The notes below the pieces were generated by a model, which ran no database searches, was not told the DNA's origin, and saw only the letters and a program-made list of their open reading frames with translations. A stretch of 64,000 nt of DNA from the NCBI GenBank assembly GCA_007922195.1, contig ML681971.1, positions 5,189,946-5,253,945 of the forward strand, written 5' to 3'. A program made the position numbers and the translations under genes. Below, one piece after another: positions 43,305 to 54,951 of this stretch (positions are counted from its first letter, which is position 1; the number at the start of each line of letters is the position of its first letter). This stretch comes from Podocnemis expansa (taxonomy: Eukaryota > Chordata > Testudines > Podocnemididae).

Positions 43305-43595
43305 GAGCTGCTTTTGCAGCAAAGTTAACGGGTAAGGAATTGAGACCACAGTGCTGGTTTTTGCTGATCTATTGGTCTCCATCTGCCACTGAACAGCTTG
43401 GCTCTTGCCAGGTGCCCCAGGAAGACACACCTCCTAGCTGAGGGCATAGCATGGGAAATCAAGAAACCAGAGGGTCATGTGGGAGAAGAGTGTGTAAGGT
43501 ATGGAATACATTTCAATCAATTGTTGGGGAAAAAAGATACCTGCAGCTCTCGGGCTGGCATGTCTATTTCTAATTTCCTTTTGTTCCAAAGCTGG
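43305..43595. other. Short non-coding stretch between elements
   Basis: Nothing recognised. Confidence 0.35.
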
Positions 43596-43607
43596 CTTGG
43601 AGCAAAG

Positions 43608-43757
43608 TTCCAAATTTCTCCCATCTTCAGAGCATCTAATGAAGTGGGATTTTCTCCCACAAAAGCTTGTGCAATAAACAGATTTGTTAGTCTTTAAGTG
43701 TTACAGGACTCCTTGTTTGTTTTACTGAACTAGACTAACACGGCTGCCCCTTTGAAA
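43608..43757 (-). mobile_element. Turtle SINE, minus strand, with target duplication
   Basis: Reads the SINE in reverse: catctaatgaagtgggattt, cccacaaaagcttgtgcaat, tttgttagtctttaagtgtt, ending with the head tagactaacacggctgcccc. Flanks cttggagcaaag (43596-43607) and cttggaaaacaaag (43758-43771) resemble a duplication with a 2-base indel. DIRS copy 2 begins right after it. Confidence 0.78.
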
Positions 43758-43797
43758 CTTGGAAAACAAAGCATTCTTCTTCAAGTGCTGTTTGGAT

Positions 43798-43945
43798 GCA
43801 TTCAGTAATAGGTGTCTCCGTGCCAGAGCGCCAGATTGGTAAGAAAAAGCTTGTCCTAGCCTGTCAGAAGAGGGGAGGCGGGCTACTGCCCTTCGCGCCA
43901 CCCGTGGCTATATACATGGCTGCCTCCTCGACCCCTCCTCAGTTT
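43798..43945 (+). repeat. DIRS copy 2 left inverted terminal repeat
   Basis: Starts gcattcagtaataggtgtct and ends near cctcctcagttt; its reverse complement is at 48614-48760. The tatatacatgg core parallels the tatatat of copy 1. Confidence 0.8.
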
Positions 43946-44013
43946 AATTTCTTCTGCCTTGCACGTCAGAACTGGAACGTCCACTCCTTGCAAACCACAA
44001 GCAGCCTGTCCCT

Positions 44014-45880
44014 TTGTCTTCAATTCACTGTCCGGCTGGAAGCATCTTCGTGGATTTAACTCCACCACAAGAGTTCCCACGACCGGGCCGGAACATCGCG
44101 TCGACGATGCCGGGGTTTAAACCCTGTGCCGAGTGCGGCAAGGCCTTCCCCCAGGACAACCCCCAAGGGAAGTGCCTTAGGTGCCTGGGCAAAGATGACA
44201 TGGTCTTGGCTTGTTCCATTTGTCTCTCCTTCAAACCCAGAACAATCAAGGAGAGGGAACAGTGACGCCGCACCCTAGCCTTTGAGGAGGTTTGGCACCC
44301 TTCACCTGAGACTTCGGGTTCTTGCCCAGCACCAAGACCCAGCTCGGCGCCGGAGCCTATGTGGCACTGTACCACTGGTAGCTGCTGCCGCCGCCACACC
44401 ACCTCGGTGCTGACTCCGGCACCGCAGCACCTACCCGGCACCTCGGTACCTCGGCATTGCTTGACATTGCCCTCAGTTAGCCTGGCACCCTGCCATGTCA
44501 TCTCCGGCGCTGACGGCATGGTACAGTCTGGCCTTGCCAGTGCGGAGCTTACCCCAACACCGGCCGATTCCACCCTCGGCTCCACAGAGCCTGGTGCCAC
44601 AGGAGCAGGAGTCCTCCTGCCCAGGCAGCCCTCTCTTTCCTGGCGAGGACTTGCCTTCGACTCAAGTGGAGTCACTTCTCGTCCTGTCCACCCCGGAAGC
44701 GGTGGAGGCAGCACGAGCCCTGCTACTTCTCCCGACACCCCCTACCCCACTTCCAACCAGAAGGGGCAAACTGGCCTTCATCTCGAAGGCCTGGGTCCAC
44801 CCGTGATGCTCGCCCTCACCCCACAGCCCCTCATCCTCCACTCCAGTGGGGGCTGGCACCACTTTGCCATCACTGGTACTGGCCTGAGAATCTTGATCCC
44901 CCTCCCCTGCCTCCAGCCCAAAGGACGGACTGTCCAGGGGCTTCAAACGTCCTTGGCGCCTCACATCGGCCCCATCACCCTTCAGTTTCTGGCTGCAAGA
45001 ATGGTCTCCCCAGGGAACCCCCTCTCCTCCACGGCTGGCTCCCTGTACCGTGCTCTCCCTGGCACCGGGGTCTTACACGGGGAACCTTTCGGCGCATTTT
45101 GATTTGTTGCGCTGGGCTATGGCCCACTTAGGCATGGAGGTGGAGTCCTTGAGTCTCCCCTCCGATACCCTCTTCGGGCCAGCCTTCGCCTCGACGGTGC
45201 CCTTAGCAGTCCCACCCCATCCAAGCGTATGGGACCTTGCACGCTTCCCGGTGGCAGAGCCCAAGTTCCGTCCCCCCGGTTTCGGATATGGCGAGCGTGA
45301 CGTATCGGGTATCCAAGTTGGGCTACCCCTCCTTCCTTGGCCACCCAGTTCCCCTGAGGGGTGTAGTCCAGATGGCAGTGGGGGCCGGGGAGCCTCCCAG
45401 GGGCCCCCTCCCACCATCCAGGGAAACCAGGGAGCTGGATCTGCTAGGCCATAAGGTTTATTCCTCATCGGCCTTCCAATTACGAGTGGCAAATAGCCAG
45501 GCTATAACCAGCAGATATTTGCTGGATGTCTGGGAGTCAATCGAAAAATTTAGAAGTCTGCTTCCACCTGAGGCCAGGGAAGAGTATGATGCCTTCCTGG
45601 AGAAGGGCAACATAATCTCACAAGACCTCCTGCTTTTGGCACGGGATGTGGTGGACACCGCTGCTTGTGCCATGGCTTGGCGGTTATTATCTGCAGGGTG
45701 GCATGGCTCGGGGAGGCTAGAGCGTCCCCTAATGCACAGCAGGCACTTCTCAACCTTCACTTCAAGGGGGATGTCTTGTTTCCCCCTGAAACCCTCTCCG
45801 TGGTGGGCACAGCCTGGGATCCTCGGGGAGAGGCGAAATACTTTGGCCTCCTTCCTCCCGGACCCACCCCCCCGACTTAG
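44014..45880 (+). pseudogene. DIRS Gag-like frame with zinc knuckle and LAP2alpha-like domain, frameshifted
   Basis: The zinc-knuckle region (MPGFKPCAECGKAFPQ, KCLRCLGKDDMVLACSIC) lies at 44107-44230 and is followed by a TGA stop near 44264. The Pro/Ser-rich middle shifts frame near 44490 and meets a stop at 44804-44806. The C-terminal LAP2alpha-like part (SLAPGSYTGNLSAHFD, ELDLLGHKVYSSSAFQLRVA, RSLLPPEAREEYDAFLEKG) uses two frames, changing again near 45665. It lacks the three stops of copy 1. A basic-rich or RNase domain is not present. The copy cannot make a full-length protein. Confidence 0.75.
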
Positions 45881-48478
45881 TTCCCCATCTTCTCAAGCAG
45901 GGCCTTCTTCTTTCCTCCCCGCTTTATCCATTGCGGGAGTTTGGTCTTTGCCCTCCCTCTCACAGGGAGGGGCCCCTCTGCTCACCGCCACCCCTTTTTG
46001 ACCCTCGGGTGCAGGGGCGTTAGGGCATCAACGCCGCAGTCGGCCACACCGCACCTCCCCTCTAGGGGAAGGGAAGTTCGGTGGGAATCACTCCCAACCC
46101 TTCTTTGCTTCTTCCCCTTCTCCACTACTGCGAGAGCAGACCTTGGATTGGGGCACTAAGGCCCTGAAAATACAACAACACCCGCTTATGTCGATGGTAC
46201 CCCAGTACCATGGTTTACCCTCCCCTCACCCCTTAAGCAGTGACTCCCCCGAAGATGACAACTACCCCTCTCTCTCCTCCTCATTCCCCACCCTTCGTGG
46301 ATATTTCCCCTACCATGTTCCCCACCCCAACACCTCTCCGAGAAATGGAGGCACATCTTGTTGTAGCCCCAGCCACTGTGGAGGCTCCGAGACATGCATA
46401 TTCGAGGCCTACCCGCAACAGAACTGTGTCTGTGGCCATGATGCCTTTCCCAGGTAGGCCCCCTCGTGTCCAGGTCAGGGGAAAGGGAGGGGATACCCCT
46501 GGTCGTACCATTGGTTTGATGGACACCAGCCGCTGCGACCCCAACCCCAATTCAACAAGAATATCTCCTGCTCACTGAAGGGGACACATCCGCATTGCCA
46601 GAGCAGATCTTTACCTCTGTAGGGGGCCAAGGTGAACGGCCCACCCCTCCATTTCCCTCCCTTATGGGAACTACAGTTCCACACCCTCACCTTCTGGTGA
46701 TCTAGTGAGAACCAGGGCCCCGTCTTTGGAACCCTTGCCCTCTGTCTGCCTCCCCATCGAGGTAGCCAATTTTCTTCCGCCCTCACCAGAAGCACGGGCC
46801 GGGTGCACCTCCTTAAAACCCCAGCAGGGAACCCAAGAGAGAACACCTAGTCACAACCCTACACTGGGAAACTGCGAAGGGTCCACCCCTTTGAGTGTTC
46901 TCCCACTCATACTTCTCCCCTCATCACCAGCTGGCTTTCTGGGCAGCTGTCCTTGTCAGACAGAGGGGTCCCTTTCTTCCCAGGGCATTTGTAACTACCT
47001 CTCTTGCTTTTTGGTCCTGTCCCCTGACAGGACATGTGCCCCCCCCCCGTGTTTTTTCTTGGGACTGTCTCACTACGTCGATCGTAGACCTTTAGTGCTA
47101 CCGCGGGTTATTCCCATGTCCGTTGATGGCGCCTGGTAGTACTGTGGTTCCTTTTCAATTTTTGAGGACCCATTCACACCCACTGCCCACCCACTGGCGT
47201 GATAGACAGAGAGCCTATTTCCCTACAAAATCCAACAGTTTGGGGTTGTACTCCCCTTTTATTCGCCCTCTGGCTTCTTGCCGGGGAGAAAACCTCGTTC
47301 GGTTCTCTGATTCCGGAGTATCCCTGAGATGTGGCAGCTGCCACCCTCTAACAGTTTCACTTCCTAACTTATAGGAAGGAACCTCCCTTGGCGTCGGGGT
47401 TTCTTCAGATATCCATGTATTGAAGAGTTTCTCCTTGGCAACCCTGGTATGAGAGAGTGGTAGTGTTATTCCTCCAGGAAGTACTGTAGGTAATGAGACC
47501 GCGACCTTACATGGCACTCCTTCAAATCTTTTGGTCATCGATGGGGTGTCCAGTTGGTAGCAGGCGTTCTTTCCCCTGCCCCCTTTCTTCCTCCCTCACG
47601 CTCTAGTGAGAGCTCCCACGATGCAAACCCTGCAGGCTTATAGGCCCAGCGGGGTTTTTCCTGTACATTCTTCTGCTCCTGTGGGCCCTAGAAGGACCAA
47701 CTCATCAGCACTGCCTCAGGCCACTTTGCTGTTGGTGACCTCACCGGAACCTTTCTCCTGCAAGAACCCGGTCCTGGTGCCTGTTCAGCTGAAAATGTGT
47801 GCTCCTGTATTACCTGGTTTATAGCTAGCATACCGTAGGCCTCCGTCCTGCTTGGTTCAACTCCGTATGCTGCTGTTTAGTGTCCTGTGGTCTTCTCAGT
47901 CGTTATCAAGCCCATCTTACAACCTTGTATCCTCATTCTCACTTGTTTTTGCCAGACGCCTATGCCTGGTCACAGCCTAGATAAGAGGTATGGTCATCCC
48001 CTTACTACTTCCTGCGTACCCAGTAGTCACCGGATCAGTCCATAGCCACTTGGCCCCAGCTAGGCCTTTGGGTTATCAATCTCTACCCTTTCTTCATTCT
48101 CGTGCGAGACTCGGCCAGTATGGCTAGATTCACTTGTTAGCATTCAGCGTTCTCCTTCGAGTCCACGTGCCAAGATCTATGACTGTATGTCCACCTATGT
48201 GGAACACCTAACGCAACCCGTTATGTTTTAGTTTGCGTTCTTTACTACAGTTATGATGACCTTGTTCCGACCTGCTTAGTGTTATGCCTCAGTGGGTTCG
48301 GCCCTGCCCCTCTCTTGGGATTGGTCTTCAGCTCTGGATTCTTCTGGGCCTATCAAGGCTTGCTTGCCTCTTGACTCCAGCGAGCAACTTGTTGCTGGGC
48401 CTTACCTTATGGGGCTTGTTGCTGTGCTGAAGGCGGAAGAACCAACTCCACTCGCCATCCGTCAGCATGACTAGTAGT
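45881..48478 (+). other. DIRS copy 2 downstream region without pol or YR
   Basis: Pyrimidine-rich and alignable to 23582-26260 of copy 1. A frame ending at 46578 reads RTVSVAMMPFPGRPPRVQVR and ends ISPAH, in step with copy 1. No catalytic motif recognised. Confidence 0.5.
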
Positions 48479-48570
48479 CACCTATTACTGAATGCATCCG
48501 AGCAGCGCTCAAAGAAGAACGGTGGGTTACTCACCATCTTTCTTTGAGATGGGCTGCTCGGATCCATTCA
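48479..48570. repeat. DIRS copy 2 internal complementary region
   Basis: The left half (cctattactgaatgcatccg, agcagcgctcaaagaagaac) is the reverse complement of the outer left end, and the right half (gtgggttactcaccatcttt, gagatgggctgctcggatcc) that of the outer right end. The junction between halves is near 48523, where the two ends would meet in a circular intermediate. Confidence 0.85.
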
Positions 48571-48613
48571 GGTCCCTCCCTTCCATCCCCGCTTCTGGAG
48601 TTGGCGACTCTAA

Positions 48614-48815
48614 GGAACTGAGGAGGGGCGGGGAGGCGGCCATATATATAGCCGCGGGTGGTGCGAGGGGCGCTGGCTGCCTTCCCTCTTTTGAGACGCT
48701 AGGACAAGTTTTTTCCGACCAATCCGGCGCTCCGGCATGGAGACACCTATTACTGAATGGATCCAAGCAGCCCATCTCGAAGAAGGACGGTTACTGGTGA
48801 GTAACCCACTGTTCT
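48614..48815 (-). repeat. DIRS copy 2 right inverted terminal repeat and extension
   Basis: Inverted match to the left repeat as far as ctattactgaat, followed by atccaagcagcccatctcga, agaaggacggttactggtga and gtaacccactgttct at the outer end. Confidence 0.8.
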
Positions 48816-49375
48816 TCCTCCAGCGCAGGGAGCAAAGATCGGGAGCTGAATGAGGCCAGCTCTCCTGCTTGGCAGCTCCTGCGGCCCTCACTGATTATTT
48901 CTGTGATTCTAACACTGCCCTTTGAAAGATGCTGGAAGACATTTAGAGAGGAATCACAGGAAAGGGCTGCTAACACACAGCCCCTCTCAGAGACAGCTTT
49001 GCCTGGAGGCAAAAGAAACATTTAAAGCAATGACAGCAGCAGTTCAAGGCTGCATAGCTGGATGTGTGATTCAAATCAGCCCTCATTCTGCCCCCCCCCC
49101 CCGCCACCCCCGCTGCAGAAGCAGGGGGGAACCTTGCACAAATCCTGTTGCATTCTGGGCCTGGCCCAATACCCTTTAAAGCCAAGGAGAGGCTATCCAC
49201 TAATTTCAGCAGACTTTGGATCAGGCCCCTACAGATGAACATGGGAGAAACCAAATGGGCTCCTGTGACATGGTTTGGCAAACCTGAGCCCATTCTGCCT
49301 TGTGATGGGATGACTTGGGTGTTGGGGTGTTACCACTGGAATGCCATTGAGCCCCAATGCTAGCTCTGGAGCAGT
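48816..49375. other. Non-coding DNA without recognisable elements
   Basis: A short C run lies at about 49091-49105. No gene seen. Confidence 0.35.
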
Positions 49376-49383
49376 TTCCTAGT

Positions 49384-49899
49384 CAGAGGCGGATTAGGGG
49401 CCTTTGGGCTCCTGGGCCTCCCCCACCAGTGGGCCCTGCCTGAGGCCCCACCCAGGATCCCACCTGCCCTTACCTGGGGCCAAAGCCCCACCCTCCAGTC
49501 TATGGCTCCTGCCCCCTGCAGGAGGGCCCACTCTGGGGGGCGGGGACTGGGGCCAGATGCTGGGACCGGACTGGCTGATTAGTACCTTGGGGTGGCAGGG
49601 CTGACTGCCATGTGCAGGGTGGCTTCCAGTGTGGCCTGAAAGCCACACTGGAGGCTGTACTGCATGGCACCCAGCCTCGTCCTGTCCCCGGGGGCAAACT
49701 AGCCAGCCTTGGGATGGGGTGGGATAGCAGGGCTCAGCCTTGGGAGACTGGCTAGCCCAAGGGTGAGGTAGGAGAGCAGAGCTTGGCCTCCAACCCAGGG
49801 CAGCTTTTCCCCTCTTAGTGCCACATGGTAAAGGGCCCCCCCACATTGACCAGGCCCCTGGGAATGGGCCCCGTAAGCCTGTGCGTTAATCTGCCTGTG
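49384..49899. mobile_element. hAT-like non-autonomous element (family A, copy 2)
   Basis: Left end CAGAGGCGGATTAGGGGCC and right end in reverse complement CACAGGCAGATTAACGC. The 8-mers ttcctagt (49376-49383) and ttcctagc (49900-49907) form the target duplication. The interior is GC-rich (gggcctcccccaccagtggg). It shares ends and length with 996-1494. Its long minus-strand frame at 49394-49846 has no motif. Confidence 0.83.
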
Positions 49900-49907
49900 T
49901 TCCTAGC

Positions 49908-50515
49908 ATAGGGGGAGAGGAGGACCCAGCTCTGAAGAACATCTGCTCCTGGATGGTATGTGTGGGATAGCTGCCTAGGGTAGAGACAGGCGAAGAAACA
50001 TGCAGGAGGCCGTTCTCCCACATGGGTGGCAAGAGCCAAGTAGTATGCAGGTCACTGCTGGTGTGGAAGGACCCCTCTCAACTCTAGAGTGGCTGTGTAA
50101 ATAAGATCAGGGAAGCAGCCAGCCCTACCTGACAGTGTAGGGGGCAAGAGGGGACGCTATGCCTAATGAGGAAGCCGGGAAGAGCCCATTCAGAGGAAGG
50201 GGTGCAAGGGACAGTCACTTTGGGGAGCAGCTGGCCTACAAGAGCCTGGGACCAAGGAGTTCATATCACAGCATCGGTGGCCTGCATAATAACTGGCAAC
50301 TGACAGTGCCTTCTGGGGCTGTGAAGGGATCTAGGGATCTAAATCCACATTGAAACCATCCCACTGATTGGAGCTCATTGGAGCACAGCACTTCTCCATC
50401 TGCTAGAGCTTTTTTGCTGGGCTGGAAATGGGAGGCTGGGGTGTGGCAGAACCCTGGATTGAAGTGGTTCCATCAAATCCAGGGTTTACAGTCTTGTTCA
50501 CTGCCACTGCACACA
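49908..50515. other. Non-coding DNA without recognisable elements
   Basis: Nothing recognised. Confidence 0.35.
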
Positions 50516-50707
50516 TTTCCAGAGGGGTAGCCATGTTAGTCTGTGTATAGCAAAAATAACGAGAGTCCTGTGGCACCTTAAAGACTAACAGATTTCTTCG
50601 GGCACAAGCTTTTGTGGGCTCCAACCTGCTTTGTCAGATGTAGCTCATGAAAGCTTATGCCCAAAGAAATTTGTTAGTCTTAAAGGTACCCAGGACTCTC
50701 GTTTTTA
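50516..50707 (+). mobile_element. Foldback turtle SINE
   Basis: The head ggggtagccatgttagtctg is followed by the full body (gagagtcctgtggcacctta, aagactaacagatttcttcg) to ctttgtcagatg, and then by the reverse complement: catgaaagcttatgcccaaa, gaaatttgttagtcttaaag, and ccaggactctcg. Flanks ccactgcacaca and ccacacacac resemble a decayed duplication. This copy differs from the others in the head (ctgtgtatagc rather than tagttcag), so it may be a second subfamily. Confidence 0.72.
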
Positions 50708-51093
50708 CCACACACACTGTTCCAGCTTCTGAGCTTGTCCCTCCAAAGCAAGGTCAGAGCACATGACGGGTGCTGGCCTATCTGCGGGGGTACAGTAAAC
50801 TTGACATCTGCATTGGAGGAAGGCTTTTGACACAGTCCCAACTAACATTCTCATTAGCAAACCAGGGATATGTGGTCTAGAAGAAATTCTATAAGGTAAG
50901 TGCAAAACTGGTCGAGAGACCATCCTCCAAGAGTAGTTATCAGTTGTTTGCTGTCAGACTTGTTGGGGCGGTGGATGGGTCAATTTGGGGTTGGCACCAT
51001 TCCCTCTGTTTACTGATGCCAGGGTAATAGAGTGGAGCCTGCTTGTAAAAGCTGCAGCTGACACAAAATTGGGGGCGGGGGCATCATCCAGGC

Positions 51094-51430
51094 CAGGGGC
51101 GTCACTGCGCCTTGCAGACGGGGCTTGTGCCCTGAGTCCCAGTGCCAGTGCCCCGAGTCCTGGCACAGCTACTGCCTCTCTCGGTCCCATCTTCAGCTCA
51201 AGATCTGGGGCTGGTTTGCCCATGGTGGTGGCTGCTGCTTCCAGCCCTGGCCATATCCAGGTTGCTTGGGCAGCAGCTGCTGCTCCCTGCCCTGTCCCTG
51301 GTTGGGGATCCAGAGCCAGGCTGGTGGCAGCAGGCGCTTGAGGCCAGACTGGGCACAAGTGCAGAATCGGGGTCAGGGGTGGGGCCCTGGCCCATGCCCT
51401 GGGTCCTTTCCCGGGGCAGTGATGCTCCTG
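51094..51430. mobile_element. hAT-like MITE, family D, copy 2
   Basis: Left end CAGGGGCGTCACTGCGCC and right end in reverse complement CAGGAGCATCACTGCCCCGG. Flanks atccaggc (51086-51093) and atctgggc (51431-51438) differ by two transitions. It is the inverted relative of 36199-36522 and interrupts a CR1. Confidence 0.82.
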
Positions 51431-51550
51431 ATCTGGGCACTTAGGAGGGCAGGAATAGAATTCAAAGCAGCCTTGACAAGTTGGAGAGTGAGTCTGAAAT
51501 TAAGAAGATGAAATTGAGTAAAGATAAGTGCAACATACTTCACTTTTTGA

Positions 51551-52225
51551 CAGGGCTGGATCAAGGCCTAGGGCTACCCACCCCACTGGGGCCTCCTTAT
51601 TGCAGTGGTGCCCTGCCTGGGGGCAAGGTGTCCTGCCTGCTGGTGCTGGGGGGCAGGGTCAAGGTCACCCTGTCCAGTGCTACTCAGAGGGATGGAAGCA
51701 GTCAGTGCACCTTGGGGGGGGGGCCACAGCCAGTGCTGTGGTGCAGAGTGGCACTGGGGGGGGACGACACATGCAGTTGGTGGTGAGGCCTGGGGAAGGG
51801 GGCTGCAGCTAGTGCTGCCTGGGGCAAACTGGGAGGAACGGGAGGGGCTCTGGGGGGATTGGCTTGAGGCTGGGGCTGGGGCCTACCTTCTGGCGGCGGC
51901 TTGGCTCTGGGGGCCATACTGAGCACCAGCTGTCCTGGCCCAGGCCCTATGCCATGGAGCTGAGCAGACAGGGCCAGCCTGGCTCACTCCCAGGGGTGGC
52001 CCAGGGATGGGAGTGCATCTGGCTCGGGGCTCTGTCCCCTCCCTGCAATGTCAGAAGGGCAGGGGCTCTTTCAGTACCCTGGTCCCCCCCCCAGCACTGT
52101 GGGGTCTTAGCGGGGCGGTGGGGGGCTGGATAGTGCAGAGGCCATAAGGGCTGAAGCGTGGAGCCCCCTTTCAGGCTGTACCTGAGGGCTTCAGCCCTTA
52201 TGGCTCCTGCATTAATCCAGTCTTG
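51551..52225. mobile_element. hAT-like element in CR1, family G
   Basis: Left end CAGGGCTGGATCAAGGCC and right end in reverse complement CAAGACTGGATTAATGCAGG. Flanks ctttttga and ctttcaaa match at five of eight. CR1 sequence lies on both sides. The interior is G-rich, without a transposase. Confidence 0.65.
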
Positions 52226-52433
52226 CTTTCAAACTATATGGGGAATGAGACTCTGCAGCGTGCTTCCAAGGGAGGTAGTGGACTGTGTGTCGTAGATTTT
52301 GAGCACTGGTTGGACAAACAGCTGTCAGGTATGGTCTAGATAAGGTCCTGCCTCAGTGCAGGCCACTGTGGTCTGGACTAGGTGCTAGATGCCATCCCGA
52401 GGTCCCTCCCAGCCTACCTTTCTATGATCCATG

Positions 52434-54498
52434 CAACATGCCCTCCTGTTGCCATTTTGTGCCAGCCCCAGGGCTGCCAGCCCTGCACTCTTTACTAGGG
52501 CTGTTCCGGCTGTGCTGTGCTGTCTCCTTGCACCCAAACAAGACCACAGGCCAGCCAGTTACATGGAGGGGATTCAGAGCTGTTCTGATGAAGACAGGGG
52601 AGTTTGGATCACTTCAGTTGATCCAAGATCACAATCTAGGTTTCCTGCTGTCTGAGGAGTCACATCCAGCATAGCCCACCCCGCTGATAGTTTTAATCAG
52701 CATGCACTTGAACAGAGTGTCAGGATGCTCTTTTGCCACCCCTACCCCTCTGGCGCCTGAGTAACTCCATTGCTGGAGCTGTTCCTATTTCCATAAACCA
52801 ATTATAGCCAGATAATCCCATGAGATTTAAACATCAATAACTTAAATGGTAACATAAGGGTGGGTTCTGATAGTTGCATCTCTCTTTACAGTTCCATGCT
52901 GCTCCATTGCATCACCATGGTAACAGGGGCAGGAGCAGGCAGTTTGGAGTGTGTGGGGGGGTGGAAGACACAGGAGAAACTCCATGGATATTGGTGCAAG
53001 AGTCTGTAAATTACCAATGCAGGACACATCAGGTGCCTTTTAGTAACCATAGTGAGAGAGCCCAGGCAGAAGGGAATTGGTTATTGTTCAGGAGAATACT
53101 TCATCTGAAGGAGAACAAAAACGAAATCCAAAGGTGGTTTGTGTTGCATGAAATGTGACATCTCCAAGGAGCGTGCGGGCGGTTGGGGGTGGGCTGGGTA
53201 AGGACTAGTCAGCCTGGGAAGAACTGTGCTTCCCCAGTTGTGCACTCGGGACACCACCCCTGCTCTACCAAAGGGGAAGGAAGCCAAAATGTAACCAGCC
53301 CCCTCATCTTGATAGGGCAGACAGCTGGCCAGCACGTGCCGGTGAGATGTTAATGGTGGGCAAGGAGGAGCAATGGGGCTGATGAGAGAGGATGTAGTAT
53401 CTGGTACCGGAGAAGGATTCAGAGACTGTTTTGTGGGATCACACCGTTCGATACCTAAGTCATTGGATTGGACGGAAAGTGCATTTGATCTAAGCCAGAA
53501 CTGACCAGTTAGAATGCAGCTAGGCCCTGTGATACTTTGTTCCTGAGTGATCTAAAGGGGCTCAAGACAGTGCAGTCACTTCTGGCTGGACGGTGGAGAT
53601 ATCTCTGTGGTCAAAATCATGAATGATGTTTGCTGGATAGGCTGAATGTCTGGTGGCTTCTGTGATGCAGTCAGTCATCCCCTGCCCCCTGCAATGGGGG
53701 GATCCCTAGGTGCAATTGACACTCAGCACTCTGGTATGAAAGCAGCAGATGCTTGGGCTCAGAGAGACCTGACGTGTGGTTCTGTTTGCAAGAGAAAGTT
53801 GTCCAATGCTTGCTGACATCATACTTGCTTCCAGGAGTGGGTCAGGGACGGGAGCAGCAAGCTGGCCATGATGTGCACATGGGAAAAGTTTGCACAGAGC
53901 CAGCCTCTCAGCACATTTGCTCCTAGCTCATGCTAACAGCCTCTGGATTTCTCATTTGCCAAATGCAACCTCCAGTCCTTCTGTGTGGACAACTCCTGTT
54001 ATCAGTGGCAGCATTGCCTTCACGCCAGATAGAGGTGTGGCCCTCAATGTCTCCCCCAAAACCACTTGATGTTTCTGCATGTGGGAGGGGTCAGTGTGGC
54101 TTGGAGTGAGCAGAAGGCCAGGCTCCAAACCTTGGGCAAATCATTTCTGTGTTTCCATAAGCCTGTTGGTGAGTGGGTAGAAAATGGCGGGGATTCCTTG
54201 AGTATAAAGTAGCCTTTGGAGGACAGAGGCACCAGGCTTAATCCATCCTGTTTTGTACACATCGGCTTTGGGCTGGGCTGTGAGGTTCAAGAGAGCTTCT
54301 CCTGCACAGCTGCTCTGTTGGCTTTCACTGATGATGTGCAAACCCTGATCAGAGAAGCCAAGCTGCTATGCTCCAACCTCCTGCTCCCCATTGAAGTCTG
54401 TGCCTTTCATTTGAGCATCACTATATTGTATTTGTTCAGGACGCAAACTGGCACAGCAGCGTTTGGTGTGTCATAATCCCCCTCAAAGGAGCCATTTA
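52434..54498. other. Mostly unique non-coding DNA
   Basis: No exon or delimited repeat is recognised. The frames at 52431-52674 and 53081-53335 overlap in several registers and have no motifs. Confidence 0.4.
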
Positions 54499-54948
54499 GG
54501 CTATGTCCACACCTAGCTGGTTAAATCAACTTAAGTTAAATTGATACAAGCTAAATTGATATAAATTCATTAAATCGATTTAAGCTAAATCGATTTAACA
54601 GGTCCACACCAAAAAACCCTAAATTGAACTAGCATGTCCAGACATAGGACTTGCTAGTTCAATTCTGGGGAGTGGCACCCTGGGAGGAGGAAGGGAACTG
54701 GTGCTGGAATTGATTTAAACAGTTATTTTGAAATAACACGTCTGAACGGTGTTATTTCGAAACAACAGTTTTGATTTAAGCAATGTTTCGATTTAAAACC
54801 AACTTTTAAGGAATCGCTCTAACTTTCCCTGAATCAAAATAAAGGAGCTCCTTATATCGATTCAAGGAACATGTCGTGCGGACATAAACTCTTTTAGATC
54901 GAAATAACCCGCGTTATTTCGATCTAAAAGCTGCGCATGGACATACCC
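54499..54948. mobile_element. Hairpin-bearing MITE, GGCTATGTCCACAC ends, copy 1
   Basis: Left end GGCTATGTCCACACCTAGC and right end in reverse complement GGGTATGTCCATGCGCAGC. TTA precedes and follows it (54496-54498 and 54949-54951), a 3-bp duplication of the TWA type, which suggests PIF/Harbinger. Near the right end tagatcgaaataac and gttatttcgatcta form a hairpin with a 4-base loop. AT-rich, non-coding. Confidence 0.75.
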
Positions 54949-54951
54949 TTA

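Larger units (their letters stand above)
43777..48815 (+). mobile_element. DIRS-like retrotransposon, copy 2, gag only
   Basis: It is a 5.0-kb element with left inverted repeat at about 43798-43945, right inverted repeat at about 48614-48760 extended to 48815, and an internal complementary region at 48479-48570. Organisation is the same as in copy 1. The gag-like frame runs from about 44014 to 45880 and carries stops and frameshifts at places different from copy 1. The 2.6 kb after gag is non-coding as far as I can read, with no RT, RNase H or tyrosine recombinase motif. In complete DIRS elements of vertebrates these functions lie between gag and the internal complementary region, so the family looks non-autonomous. 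Confidence 0.8.
50800..52433 (+). mobile_element. CR1-clade LINE, plus strand, interrupted twice
   Basis: RT text GFDTVPTNILISKPG (FDT with catalytic D) is readable near 50825-50870. Further LINE text is taggagggcaggaatagaat, then aaattaagaagatgaaattg and aagataagtgcaacatactt around 51440-51545. The 3' part at 52226-52433 includes ggttggacaaacagctgtca, gatggtctagataagg-type text and cgaggtccctcccagcctac, the standard CR1 tail. Two hAT-like elements split it, at 51094-51430 and 51551-52225. Confidence 0.8.

Noticed and set aside
44025..44738. 237-codon minus-strand frame opposite DIRS copy 2 gag
   Set aside because: It is the antisense of the repeat-rich gag frame; the similar frame in copy 1 is broken at other positions.
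49394..49846. 150-codon minus-strand frame
   Set aside because: Lies entirely within the GC-rich family A element; no homolog recognised.
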